Assembly (NCBI GenBank): GCA_036403815.1
Contig: DASWQH010000007.1
Coordinates: 62,001 to 126,000 of the forward strand
Length of the DNA stretch: 64,000 bases
Origin: JACVRN01 sp036403815
GTDB lineage: Bacteria > Acidobacteriota > Blastocatellia > Pyrinomonadales > Pyrinomonadaceae
Direction of reading: 5' to 3'
The number at the start of each line of letters is the position of its first letter. Positions within the stretch are counted from its first letter, which is position 1. The notes under the pieces are model-generated. The model was not told where the DNA came from. It searched no databases and saw only the letters and a program-made list of their open reading frames with translations. Position numbers and translations under genes: made by a program. Below are positions 15,185 to 22,630 of the stretch, piece by piece.

Positions 15185-17677
15185 GTGTCACCTCAACAGC
15201 CCCAAGAAATTTTCCACTCATACGCGCACGAAGACGAGAAGCTTAGAGACGAGCTAAACAAGCACCTCGCCAACTTGAAGCGTCAAAAAGTAATTACCGA
15301 CTGGTATGACCGGGACATAAGCGCCGGTAAAGAATGGGATGATGAAATAAAGACGCGTCTCAACACAGCCAACATAATTTTGTTGCTCATCAGCCCTGAC
15401 TTCATGAACTCCGATTACTCCAACGATGTTGAGGTAAAGCGAGCCATGGAAAGACACGAAGCCGGAGATGCTTGCGTGATACCGGTCATTCTACGTCCTG
15501 TTGATTGGGAAGGCGCTCCGTTCAGTAAATTACAGGCTCTTCCTACGGATGCGAAGCCTATAACTAAGTGGGAAGACAAAGATGAAGCCTTTCTGAATGT
15601 TATTTTAGGCATCCGAAAAGCAATACAAGAGTTGTCAGGTCCTTCGGCCAGCGTTCCAGAGTTGCCAGAACTTCCGCGCCCTCCCAGAGTCGGCTTTGTA
15701 GCTCGCCGGGATAAAGACGGGCGCGACATTGTAGAGAGATTACGGGAAGAGCTTTCGCCGAAAAAGAATCAACTGGTCGCGCTATGGGGAGCGGGCGGCG
15801 TAGGCAAGACGACGCTTGCTGCCGAAGCTGTGAAGGCTTTGATTGAAGATACAGGACAACGCCTCGTCTGGACTTCAGCAAGCGGGCGCGCAAACTTCTC
15901 ATTCTCTACATTACTTGATGATATTGCCGGGCAATTAGGCCGGACGGATTTACGCCCGCTTGCCCTTGAGCCGAAAGAGGCAGCGGTACGCTCAATAATT
16001 GCGGCTGAGCCGACGCTCATCGTCTTAGACAACTTCGAGACGATTTCTGACGAAGAGCAGTTACTCTGCGCAAACTTCCTGGCAAATCGCACAAGATGTT
16101 CTGCGCTCATCACTACACGCGAGAGAGTTGATGGTGCGTCTTTGATTCCGCTTTCTGCCATGTCGCCCGGTGAGGCGCAGGAGTTTTTGAAACGCCTGGT
16201 CGAGCAGACACAGGATGCACAGATTTTCGCGGGCGACGTTCGCCAGCGCATCTATGAGACGGCAGAGGCCAACCCGTTCATCATGGAATGGGTCGTCGCG
16301 CAGATTGATACTGCTCAGGAGCCGGACACTGTGCTCGAAGAGTTAAAGCACGGTGCGGGCGATGCCGCCGAGCGTGTCTTCGACCGCTCATTCAATCTGC
16401 CGCAGTTGGGCGATGACGGGCGCGATACCCTGCTCGCCCTCTCTCTTTTCACGCCGAGCGCAACACGCGAAGCGCTGGCAGCGGTCGCAGGCTTCGGTGA
16501 CGACCTGAAGCGCGTCAACGAAGCGATAAGCAGCCTGCGCGCCTTATGGCTGATAAAAGGCATTGACCAGAACCGTCGCCTCACCATCGAAGGCTTAACG
16601 CGCACTTTAGCCACAGCACGTCTGTCAAAAGACAACTGCGTCGAGTTCAAACAGCGCTTCGTAGCACATTTCTTGAGTTATGCCGAAGCACACAAGCAAA
16701 CGACGAGCGAAGATTTCGATGCGCTGGAAGCAGAGAAAGATAATGTGCTTAACGCGCTGGATGTCGCTTATAGAATGGAAGACTGGCCGAGCGTCATGAG
16801 GATTCGTGATGCGTTGGAGGATTTCTTAGACCTTCGCGGCTACTGGGACGAGGCCATTCAACGCGGTGAGCAAGCATTGCAGGCGGCACGCAACGCTCAA
16901 TCAGACCAACATATCGCCCACTTTGAAAATAACGTAGCCATTATATATCAATACCGGGGTGATTTAGCGAAGGCACGACAACTTTACGATGAGAGTTTGG
17001 AGATTAAGAAGAAGCTAGGCAATCAGAACGGCATCGCCGTCACGCTGCACCAATTGGGCAGGCTTGCGGAAGAGCAAGGAAATCTAGCGGAAGCGCGGCG
17101 ACTCTACGATGAGAGTTTGGAGATTGCAAAGAAGCTTGGTAATCAGAGCGGCATCGCCCGCACGCTGCACCAGTTGGCGATACTTGCAGAAACTCAAGGA
17201 GACCTAGCGGAAGCGCGGCGACTCTACGATGAGAGTTTGGAGATTGCAAAGAAGCTTGGCGATCAGAGCGGCATCGCCCTCACGCTGCACCAGTTGGGTA
17301 ACGTTGCGTATTTACAAGGAGACCTAGCGGAAGCGCGGCGACTCTACGATGGGAGTTTGGAGATTGCAAAGAAGCTTGGCGATCAGAGCGGCATCGCCAG
17401 TACGTTGCACCAGTTGGCGATACTTGCACACAATCAAGGAGACCTAGCGGAAGCGCGACGACTCTACGATGAGAGCTTGGAAATTAAGAAGCGGCTTGGT
17501 AATCAGAGCGGCATCGCCGTCACGCTGCACCAGTTGGGCAAACTTGCGGAAGAGCAAGGAGATTTGGCGGAAGCTGAGCGGTTGCTTAGTGAAGCTTTGA
17601 GTATATTTGAGCGGCTCAATTCGCCCAACGCGCATCTCGCGCGTAGTAACTTAAAGAGGATAAGGGGCGAATCGTAG
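15185..17677 (+). CDS. TIR-STAND-TPR protein, probable anti-phage or cell-death effector
   Basis: I choose the GTG at 15185 because AAAGGAG lies 11 bases upstream and the TIR domain begins eight residues later; an earlier in-frame GTG at 15143 is possible. The 830-residue product has a TIR domain at about residues 8-145 (EIFHSYAHEDEKL, WYDRDISAGKEWDDEI). NDVEVKRAMERHEAG carries Glu83, the probable NADase catalytic residue. A STAND/NB-ARC ATPase follows, with Walker A GAGGVGKTT (202-210) and Walker B LIVLDNFE. The C-terminus has TPR repeats of 40 residues (LAEARRLYDESLEIAKKLG), encoded by 120-bp DNA repeats that are nearly identical. Known relatives use the repeats to sense a trigger and the TIR domain to deplete NAD+. 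It stands alone. The opposite strand frames are shadows. Confidence 0.85.
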   Translation: MSPQQPQEIFHSYAHEDEKLRDELNKHLANLKRQKVITDWYDRDISAGKEWDDEIKTRLNTANIILLLISPDFMNSDYSNDVEVKRAMERHEAGDACVIPVILRPVDWEGAPFSKLQALPTDAKPITKWEDKDEAFLNVILGIRKAIQELSGPSASVPELPELPRPPRVGFVARRDKDGRDIVERLREELSPKKNQLVALWGAGGVGKTTLAAEAVKALIEDTGQRLVWTSASGRANFSFSTLLDDIAGQLGRTDLRPLALEPKEAAVRSIIAAEPTLIVLDNFETISDEEQLLCANFLANRTRCSALITTRERVDGASLIPLSAMSPGEAQEFLKRLVEQTQDAQIFAGDVRQRIYETAEANPFIMEWVVAQIDTAQEPDTVLEELKHGAGDAAERVFDRSFNLPQLGDDGRDTLLALSLFTPSATREALAAVAGFGDDLKRVNEAISSLRALWLIKGIDQNRRLTIEGLTRTLATARLSKDNCVEFKQRFVAHFLSYAEAHKQTTSEDFDALEAEKDNVLNALDVAYRMEDWPSVMRIRDALEDFLDLRGYWDEAIQRGEQALQAARNAQSDQHIAHFENNVAIIYQYRGDLAKARQLYDESLEIKKKLGNQNGIAVTLHQLGRLAEEQGNLAEARRLYDESLEIAKKLGNQSGIARTLHQLAILAETQGDLAEARRLYDESLEIAKKLGDQSGIALTLHQLGNVAYLQGDLAEARRLYDGSLEIAKKLGDQSGIASTLHQLAILAHNQGDLAEARRLYDESLEIKKRLGNQSGIAVTLHQLGKLAEEQGDLAEAERLLSEALSIFERLNSPNAHLARSNLKRIRGES
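16961..17600 (+). repeat. 120-bp tandem repeats encoding TPRs
   Basis: Five full copies of a 120-bp unit, each including GACTCTACGATGAGAGTTTG or a close variant, run in exact register from 16981, with degenerate ends. The identity at DNA level, including third positions, suggests recent expansion or conversion. Confidence 0.9.
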
Positions 17678-17765
17678 GCTGATTTCAGCGGCGGGATGGT
17701 TATGAGCGGGTGGGCGTAAACCGTAAGCAGTCAAGGCTAAGGTCAAACCTCAACATAAAGAGGTC

Positions 17766-17863
17766 AACGAACCACTAAATCACACTAAACGGCACGAAGC
17801 AGAAAAGCCCTTCTTGGGCGGGGGGTTCTTCTTCGCGTGGATTCGTGTGATTTAGTGGTTCGT
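17766..17863. repeat. Long hairpin in the gap after the TIR gene
   Basis: Perfect 20-bp arms AACGAACCACTAAATCACAC (17766-17785) and its complement at 17844-17863 enclose an inner GC-rich hairpin (AAGCCCTTCTTGGGCGGG). The heptad register is weaker here than in the other hairpins. Confidence 0.75.
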
Positions 17864-17916
17864 TCTCTTTAAGTGTTCTCTAGCTTTGGGTAGAGGGGCG
17901 GGTTCTTGTGCTATTG

Positions 17917-17950
17917 CAACCCGCTCGCTACCGCAGGCGGTACTGACCTG
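17917..17950. repeat. Solo arm of the GGTCAGTACCGCC repeat family
   Basis: CTACCGCAGGCGGTACTGAC with ACCCGC upstream matches the right arm of the elements at 14031, 40461 and 45357. No intact left arm is present, so this is a truncated copy. The 17678-18048 gap otherwise holds only the hairpin at 17766. Confidence 0.7.
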
Positions 17951-18048
17951 ACTGTGCCTTCGGGTTGCGTGCGCGATGTGGTGTACAATTGAAGTGTGAG
18001 AGAAAGATTTGAGCGCGTGCCGCTGCAATGAACATTTGTAAAGGATGA

Positions 18049-19488
18049 ATGGTAGAGATGTCGCAATCGAAGAAGGCAAACGATATTAAGCAGGATGATA
18101 CGACGCTGGAGATGCGTGGGGAGACGGATTCGATGGGGATGGTGCAGGTGCCGTCGGATAGGTACTGGGGGGCGCAGACGGAGCGGTCTCTGATGCATTT
18201 TGATATTGGGTTTGATGTGATGCCGAGGGAGATGATTAGGGCGCTGGGCATCTTGAAGAAAGCGGCGGCGTTGACGAATGAGGAGTTGGGGAAGTTGGGG
18301 GCGGATAAGGCTCGCCTGATTACTCAGGCGGCGGACGAGGTGATTGAGGGGAAGTTGGATGAGCATTTTCCTTTGAGGGTGTGGCAGACGGGCAGTGGAA
18401 CGCAGACGAATATGAATGCGAACGAGGTCATCTCGAATCGTGCGATTGAGATTGCGGGCGGGGTGATGGGGAGTAAGAAGCCTGTGCATCCGAATGATGA
18501 TGTGAATATGTCGCAGTCTTCTAATGATACTTTCCCGACCGCTATGCATATAGCTGCCGCAGAGGAGATGAATAAGCTGATACCGGAAGTCGAGCGGTTA
18601 AGGGATGCGATTTCTGCCAAGGCCGAAGAGTTTAAGGATGTGGTGAAGATTGGCAGGACGCACTTGCAGGACGCTACCCCTTTGACGGTGGGGCAGGAGA
18701 TGGGCGGGTGGGCGAGTTTGGTTGACCGTGATGTGGAGAGGCTGCGGATGGTCTTGCCGGGACTCTATGACTTAGCAATCGGCGGGACTGCTGTGGGGAC
18801 GGGGCTGAATTCGCATCCGGAGTTTGCGTTGCGTGCGGCGAAGAGGATTGCGTTGTTGACGGGGTTGCCTTTCAAGTCGCATCCGAACAAGTTCGCGGCT
18901 CTGTCGGCGCATGACGAGATGGTCTTTGCGAGCGGTGCTCTGAAGACGCTGGCCGCGTCACTCATGAAGATTGCGAATGACATACGGTGGCTGGCTTCTG
19001 GGCCGCGCGCAGGCTTTGGAGAGCTGGTGCTGCCGGAGAATGAGCCAGGCTCTTCCATCATGCCGGGCAAGGTGAACCCTACGCAGAGTGAGGCTATGAC
19101 GATGGTCTGCGTGCAGGTGATGGGCAACGATGCCGCTATAGGATTCGCAGGCTCGCAGGGCAACTTTGAGCTGAACGTCTTCAATCCTGTGATGATTCAC
19201 AACCTGCTGCATTCGATTCGCCTGCTGAAGGATGCGTGTCACGGCTTTGTGGAGCATTGCGTTGAGGGCATTCAGCTCAACCGCGAGCGTATAGAAGAGC
19301 ATTTGAAAAACTCTCTCATGCTGGTGACGGCCTTGAACCCTCATATAGGCTACGACAACGCTGCACGGATTGCTAAGAACGCGCACAAGAAGGGCATCAG
19401 TTTGCGAGAGTCCGCAATTGAGCTGGGACTGCTGACGGGCGAGCAGTTCGACGAGTACGTCAAGCCGGAAGAGATGACACACCCGTAA
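18049..19488 (+). CDS. fumC: Fumarate hydratase, class II
   Basis: The 479-residue enzyme interconverts fumarate and malate in the TCA cycle. It has RYWGAQTERSL near the N-terminus, the substrate-binding SGTQTNMNANEVISNRA, and HPNDDVNMSQSSNDTFPTA. GRTHLQDATPLTVGQE carries the catalytic His near residue 205, and the signature loop GSSIMPGKVNPTQSE lies near 334-348. It is an iron-independent homotetramer in this class. The start at 18049 has AAGG six bases upstream; a second ATG three codons later is equally possible. Length is normal for FumC with a short N-terminal extension. A long heptad-repeat hairpin follows the stop codon. Confidence 0.95.
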   Translation: MVEMSQSKKANDIKQDDTTLEMRGETDSMGMVQVPSDRYWGAQTERSLMHFDIGFDVMPREMIRALGILKKAAALTNEELGKLGADKARLITQAADEVIEGKLDEHFPLRVWQTGSGTQTNMNANEVISNRAIEIAGGVMGSKKPVHPNDDVNMSQSSNDTFPTAMHIAAAEEMNKLIPEVERLRDAISAKAEEFKDVVKIGRTHLQDATPLTVGQEMGGWASLVDRDVERLRMVLPGLYDLAIGGTAVGTGLNSHPEFALRAAKRIALLTGLPFKSHPNKFAALSAHDEMVFASGALKTLAASLMKIANDIRWLASGPRAGFGELVLPENEPGSSIMPGKVNPTQSEAMTMVCVQVMGNDAAIGFAGSQGNFELNVFNPVMIHNLLHSIRLLKDACHGFVEHCVEGIQLNRERIEEHLKNSLMLVTALNPHIGYDNAARIAKNAHKKGISLRESAIELGLLTGEQFDEYVKPEEMTHP

Positions 19489-19489
19489 G

Positions 19490-19630
19490 AGCAATGCAGA
19501 AGTCAGAATGCAGAATGATGAATTAAGAAGATTGATTCATTTGTTCATCGGTTCATTGATTCAATGAAGAAATGAACCGATATATCAATTCTTTTCATTC
19601 ATCATTCTGCATTCTGACTTCTGCATTGCT
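19490..19630. repeat. Heptad-repeat hairpin (GCAGAAT units), long form, copy 1
   Basis: Left arm GCAATGCAGAAGTCAGAATG... in 7-bp steps (TGCAGAA GTCAGAA TGCAGAA TGATGAA) and right arm 19570-19630. It is about 140 bp long, begins at the fumC stop codon, and shares its arms with 35251-35346. Confidence 0.9.
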
Positions 19631-19727
19631 TTAGTGTATAGTTTGCCGTTTGGCGCGGGAGATGTCATGCGAGTGTGTTGTTGCTGTGACGGGTCTTCGA
19701 GCGCGGGAAGGCGTAGAGAGTAAAGCT

Positions 19728-19958
19728 TTGGCTGATCCGAAGGATCGCGTAGAAGAGAACGCGCCGGGCGCGTATTACGTGGACACGACCTGCATAGACT
19801 GCGACGTGTGCCGTGATACTGCGCCCGACAACTTTGCACGGTCGGACGCAAACAGCTACTCCTTCGTTTGCAAACAGCCGGAGACGGAAGAGGAACGCGC
19901 ACTCTGCGATGAAGCCCTGGAATCGTGCCCGGTCGAAGCCATCGGCAATGATGGTTGA
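19728..19958 (+). CDS. Ferredoxin
   Basis: The protein core is YYVDTTCIDCDVCRDTAPDNF, written with its two CxxC-type spacings, and a later CPVEAIG. The first run gives three Cys (CIDCDVC) and the last gives the fourth ligand, so one [4Fe-4S] or [3Fe-4S] cluster is expected. The start is uncertain. The TTG at 19728 gives a 76-residue product beginning LADPKDRV, which fits the family's usual N-terminus and length; an in-frame ATG at 19662 would add 22 residues without similarity. GAGAG lies 7 bases before the TTG. It could pass electrons to or from the 2-oxoacid:ferredoxin oxidoreductase encoded at 31288-35213. Confidence 0.75.
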   Translation: MADPKDRVEENAPGAYYVDTTCIDCDVCRDTAPDNFARSDANSYSFVCKQPETEEERALCDEALESCPVEAIGNDG

Positions 19959-20012
19959 GAGGGCGACGCTCCCTTAACTCAACGTGAGTTCGATGTAAGA
20001 AGCTATGTTCAA

Positions 20013-20210
20013 AGTCCCGTCAGGGACGACTGATAATAGCGCAGCCATTTATGGCTGGGTTAGCAGAGCAGTGATGATGATTGAGTCCCGTAGGGACGAC
20101 TGAATAAATCCAGAAAGATTTCAGTCGTCCCTACGGGACTCAATAGTTTTCTTCATCACATATTCCCAGTGCTGAAGCACTGGGCTATTATCAGTCGTCC
20201 CTACGGGACT
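20013..20210. repeat. Nested palindrome element, GTCCC/GGGAC core family
   Basis: Outer arms AGTCCCGTCAGGGACGACTG (20013) and its near-complement at 20184-20210 enclose small hairpins (CAGCCATTTATGGCTG; CCCAGTGCTGAAGCACTGGG). Inside is a perfect core hairpin, GAGTCCCGTAGGGACGACTG at 20083 with its complement at 20121. The plan is the same as the elements at 4326, 25158, 42798 and 63169, with a different core sequence. The following 20211-20474 has no convincing gene. Confidence 0.85.
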
Positions 20211-20474
20211 GGGGAGGAAGCCGCTTTTTTCAAACGGCATCTAGGAAGAAGACGCCACGCGCATCACACTAAGACGCACGAGAACTCGCTATTGCTCCTC
20301 TGTCGTTGATTGATTCGTTTCTCCTAGCTCGACGCCGAAGGCCAGGGTCATCATCCAGCCGTTCAATCGTTTGACGAAGATGTCTGTGAAGGCCACGGAA
20401 CTGAGAGAGATTGATAGAAGCTCTTGCGAGCCGTGAAAGATACGCGCCGCCTGTGGGGAATTGCAATACGCGGC

Positions 20475-20822
20475 TTAAACTATGATCTTTATCAAGCCGT
20501 CTTCGACGATGACCTCGTAAGCTTCAACCTGGCTGGCGTTTGTCATGCACTGGCCTGTGCGCACGTCGAAGCGCCAGCCGTGCCAGTCGCACTCGACAGT
20601 GTGGCCGCAGACGAGGCCGTCCGCCAGCGGCGCTCCCTTGTGCGGGCAGAAATTTTCGATGGCGAAGAACTCGCCATTCACGTTGTAGAGCGCCAGCTCC
20701 GTTCCATCCGGAAGCTCTACGGTTGCGCATCGCCCCGCAGGCACATCTTCGGCGCGACCGACCACTATCTTCTGCCCCTGCTTCCGTGGCTTTTTGAAGT
20801 TACCGAATCTTGTAGGCTGCAT
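20475..20822 (-). CDS. Rieske-type [2Fe-2S] protein
   Basis: The 115-residue protein is a small Rieske ferredoxin of the NirD or dioxygenase-ferredoxin type. The cluster ligands are C59 and H61 in NFCPHKGAPL and C78 and H81 in ECDWHGWRFD. It has no membrane segment, so it is soluble and could serve an oxygenase or reductase. The ATG at 20822 (MQPTRFGNFKKPRKQG) is preferred over an upstream start at 20876 that adds 18 residues without similarity; no strong SD is visible for either. No oxygenase subunit is adjacent, so its partner is unknown. Confidence 0.85.
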   Translation of the reverse strand: MQPTRFGNFKKPRKQGQKIVVGRAEDVPAGRCATVELPDGTELALYNVNGEFFAIENFCPHKGAPLADGLVCGHTVECDWHGWRFDVRTGQCMTNASQVEAYEVIVEDGLIKIIV

Positions 20823-20876
20823 TGACGCGCATCGTAACAAAAGAGCGAAGCGCACGACAACAGGGGAGCGAATCAA

Positions 20877-21001
20877 GGGATGAGGGATGAGGGATGAAGG
20901 ATGAAAGGTTGGACAAAGCTTCGCTTTGATGCTTTTAATTTAATCACGCTGTAGGCGTGTCCCAACTTCATCCCTCACGCTGCCGCCCTCATCCCTGCTT
21001 T
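20877..21001. repeat. Heptad-repeat hairpin (GGGATGA units), long form, second copy
   Basis: Left arm GGGATGA GGGATGA GGGATGA AGGATGA, right arm 20961-21000, with the loop sequence GCTTTTAATTTAATCACGC shared with the element at 11674. The rest of the 20823-21211 gap shows no gene. Confidence 0.85.
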
Positions 21002-21211
21002 TCGTGCGCCGTCTTTAACTGTATAATTCCGGCATCAAGTTCCCCTGAGACGGAAAGTATGAGCGGTCAGGTCGCATACGGACGACCGCGCGGTCGTGTC
21101 TCCTTTTGAGAGCATCCTGGAATTCTCTTTCGATGCTCAAGAGAGAGCAGGCCGCGCTCGCGGCGACCGGCGCTTTTGATGTTTTGATTAACGCGATGGG
21201 AGGCAGAGAGC

Positions 21212-22078
21212 ATGTCCAGGTATTATGACGATGATGAGAGAGGCCACGGCAGCGGTCGAGAGAGACGCGGCAACGGCGGCGAGCGTGGCGGCTATGGACG
21301 CGAAGATTATGGCTTAGATGATTACAGGGGAGGACGCGGCTCGCGCGCCGGAGGCTTAGGGCGCGATTACGGCTACGGTCGTGATGATTATGCGCGGGAC
21401 AGAGAGCGCGATGATTACGGAGGGGACGAGCGGCGTTACGGCGGCGGCTATTACGGCGAGGGACGCGGATACTACAGGGACGAGCGCGGCACAGACGAGC
21501 GACGCCGTTATGAAACGGGGCGCGAGAGGCCAAGAGGAGGGCGCGCGACCCGTTCGCATGTGCGCTGCCGCGACATCATGACGCGTGATGTCACGGTCGC
21601 AACTCGCGAGACTACTTTGCAGGAAGTCGCACAGATGATGCGCGACGAAGACACAGGGGTCATCCCTGTAGTCGAGCGTGTGGACGCGCCCCTTCTGGCA
21701 AGCGATGTGAAGCCGGAAGATGCCCCGCGCGTCAACAATCGCATTCGCAGCAATGGTCGCCTCGTTGGTCTCATCACAGACCGTGACATAGCCGTACGCG
21801 CTGTGGCCGACGGGCGCGACACGCGTGAGGTGCGCGCCGAAGAGATTATGACCAACGACATTCATTCGGCGCATCCGAACGACCGCGTGATTGATGCCAT
21901 ACGAACGATGGGCGACAAGCAGGTGCGCCGCATCCCCGTCGTTGACGATCAAGGAAACCTGCGCGGCATCATCTCCATGGCCGACGTTGCGCTTGAAACC
22001 GAAGAGGATCAGGAACTGGCCGACGCCCTCGAAGAGATTTCCAGCGGCTCGTCCTTCTGGAGCAAGATATTTGGTTAA
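21212..22078 (+). CDS. CBS-pair protein with an RGG/YG-rich disordered N-terminus
   Basis: The 288-residue product has two parts. Residues 1-115 are low in complexity and rich in Arg, Gly, Tyr and Asp (RDYGYGRDDYARDRERDDYG, GGDERRYGGGYYGEGRGYY), like RGG-box regions of RNA-binding or phase-separating proteins. Residues about 117-275 form two CBS domains: CRDIMTRDVTVATRETTLQE to GLITDRDIAVRAV, then EEIMTNDIHSAHPNDRVIDA to GIISMADVAL. CBS pairs usually bind adenine nucleotides such as AMP, ATP or SAM. The short C-terminus ends SSFWSKIFG. The gene precedes Hsp20 and Lon, which suggests a stress context, with a heptad-repeat hairpin between. The long reverse-strand frames here arise from the repetitive GC-rich composition. 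Confidence 0.85.
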   Translation: MSRYYDDDERGHGSGRERRGNGGERGGYGREDYGLDDYRGGRGSRAGGLGRDYGYGRDDYARDRERDDYGGDERRYGGGYYGEGRGYYRDERGTDERRRYETGRERPRGGRATRSHVRCRDIMTRDVTVATRETTLQEVAQMMRDEDTGVIPVVERVDAPLLASDVKPEDAPRVNNRIRSNGRLVGLITDRDIAVRAVADGRDTREVRAEEIMTNDIHSAHPNDRVIDAIRTMGDKQVRRIPVVDDQGNLRGIISMADVALETEEDQELADALEEISSGSSFWSKIFG

Positions 22079-22080
22079 GA

Positions 22081-22151
22081 GCAATCAGCCGTCAGCAGTC
22101 AGCTATCAGGTAAAATCCTGAAGCTGACGGCTGACGGCTGACGGCTGAATG
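22081..22151. repeat. Heptad-repeat hairpin (TCAGCCG / CTGACGG units)
   Basis: Left arm TCAGCCG TCAGCAG TCAGCTA, right arm CTGACGG units. It directly follows the CBS gene stop and precedes the Hsp20 ATG by about 8 bases. Confidence 0.85.
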
Positions 22152-22158
22152 CTTTCTT

Positions 22159-22545
22159 ATGGCTGAATCGGTTGAGCGATATTTTATGTTGATGCCGATG
22201 GGGCGCAAGAGCCGCCCGTCGCGTAACAGGCTGTGGTGTCCGGCGGCGGATGTATACAGGACTCATGACGGGTGGATTGTTAAGCTCGATCTGGCGGGCA
22301 TCATCCCCGAAGACCTGGAGATAGTGATTGCGGGCGCTACACTTCAGGTCAGCGGATGTCGCCGCGATACTTTCTACGGCGAAAGCATCTCTTACCAGCA
22401 ACTTGAAATTACCTATAGCCGCTTCGAGCGTACCTTCCGCTTTCCATGTTCCATAGAAGGCGCGGCTTTAATGCGCGATTACCGCGACGGCCTGCTCATA
22501 CTTCATCTCAAGAGCGAAGAAAATTGTGAGGAGAAAGAGCCGTAA
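22159..22545 (+). CDS. Hsp20/alpha-crystallin small heat-shock protein
   Basis: The 128-residue protein has one alpha-crystallin domain: WCPAADVYRTHDGWIVKLDLAGIIPEDLEIVIAG in the family's beta strands (about residues 27-60), LQVSGCRR, and FERTFRFPCSIEG before the closing strand DGLLILHL. The C-terminal tail is short and acidic (KSEENCEEKEP) and lacks a clear IxI motif, so oligomerisation may differ from larger family members. It binds unfolding proteins without ATP. It sits just upstream of Lon, a sensible pairing of holdase and protease. No SD is obvious; the upstream hairpin ends next to the start. Confidence 0.87.
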   Translation: MAESVERYFMLMPMGRKSRPSRNRLWCPAADVYRTHDGWIVKLDLAGIIPEDLEIVIAGATLQVSGCRRDTFYGESISYQQLEITYSRFERTFRFPCSIEGAALMRDYRDGLLILHLKSEENCEEKEP

Positions 22546-22547
22546 GT

Positions 22548-22617
22548 TGTGAATCGTAAATCGTAAATAGTCAGAACAGCTTTTCTCTATTCACGCGTTT
22601 ATGATTGACTGACTTAC
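22548..22617. repeat. Weak heptad-repeat hairpin (GTAAATC units)
   Basis: GTGAATC GTAAATC GTAAATA GTCAGAA are in clear 7-bp register. The right arm (CTATTCACGC...GACTGACTTAC) is a poorer complement. It lies between the Hsp20 and Lon genes. Confidence 0.55.
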
Positions 22618-22630
22618 TCTCTGAAAATTT

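Noticed and set aside
20013..20210. Possible short CRISPR array (repeated AGTCCCGTAGGGACGACTGA)
   Set aside because: The repeats alternate in orientation, with no constant direct-repeat spacing and no cas genes. They form nested palindromes as at 4326 and 42798.
20269..20466. 65-residue frame on the minus strand after the Rieske gene
   Set aside because: TTG start without SD, Arg-rich composition and no domain; no evidence beyond being open.
21015..21533. 172-residue minus-strand frame opposite the RGG-CBS gene
   Set aside because: It is a shadow of the low-complexity coding region and lacks start and domain support.
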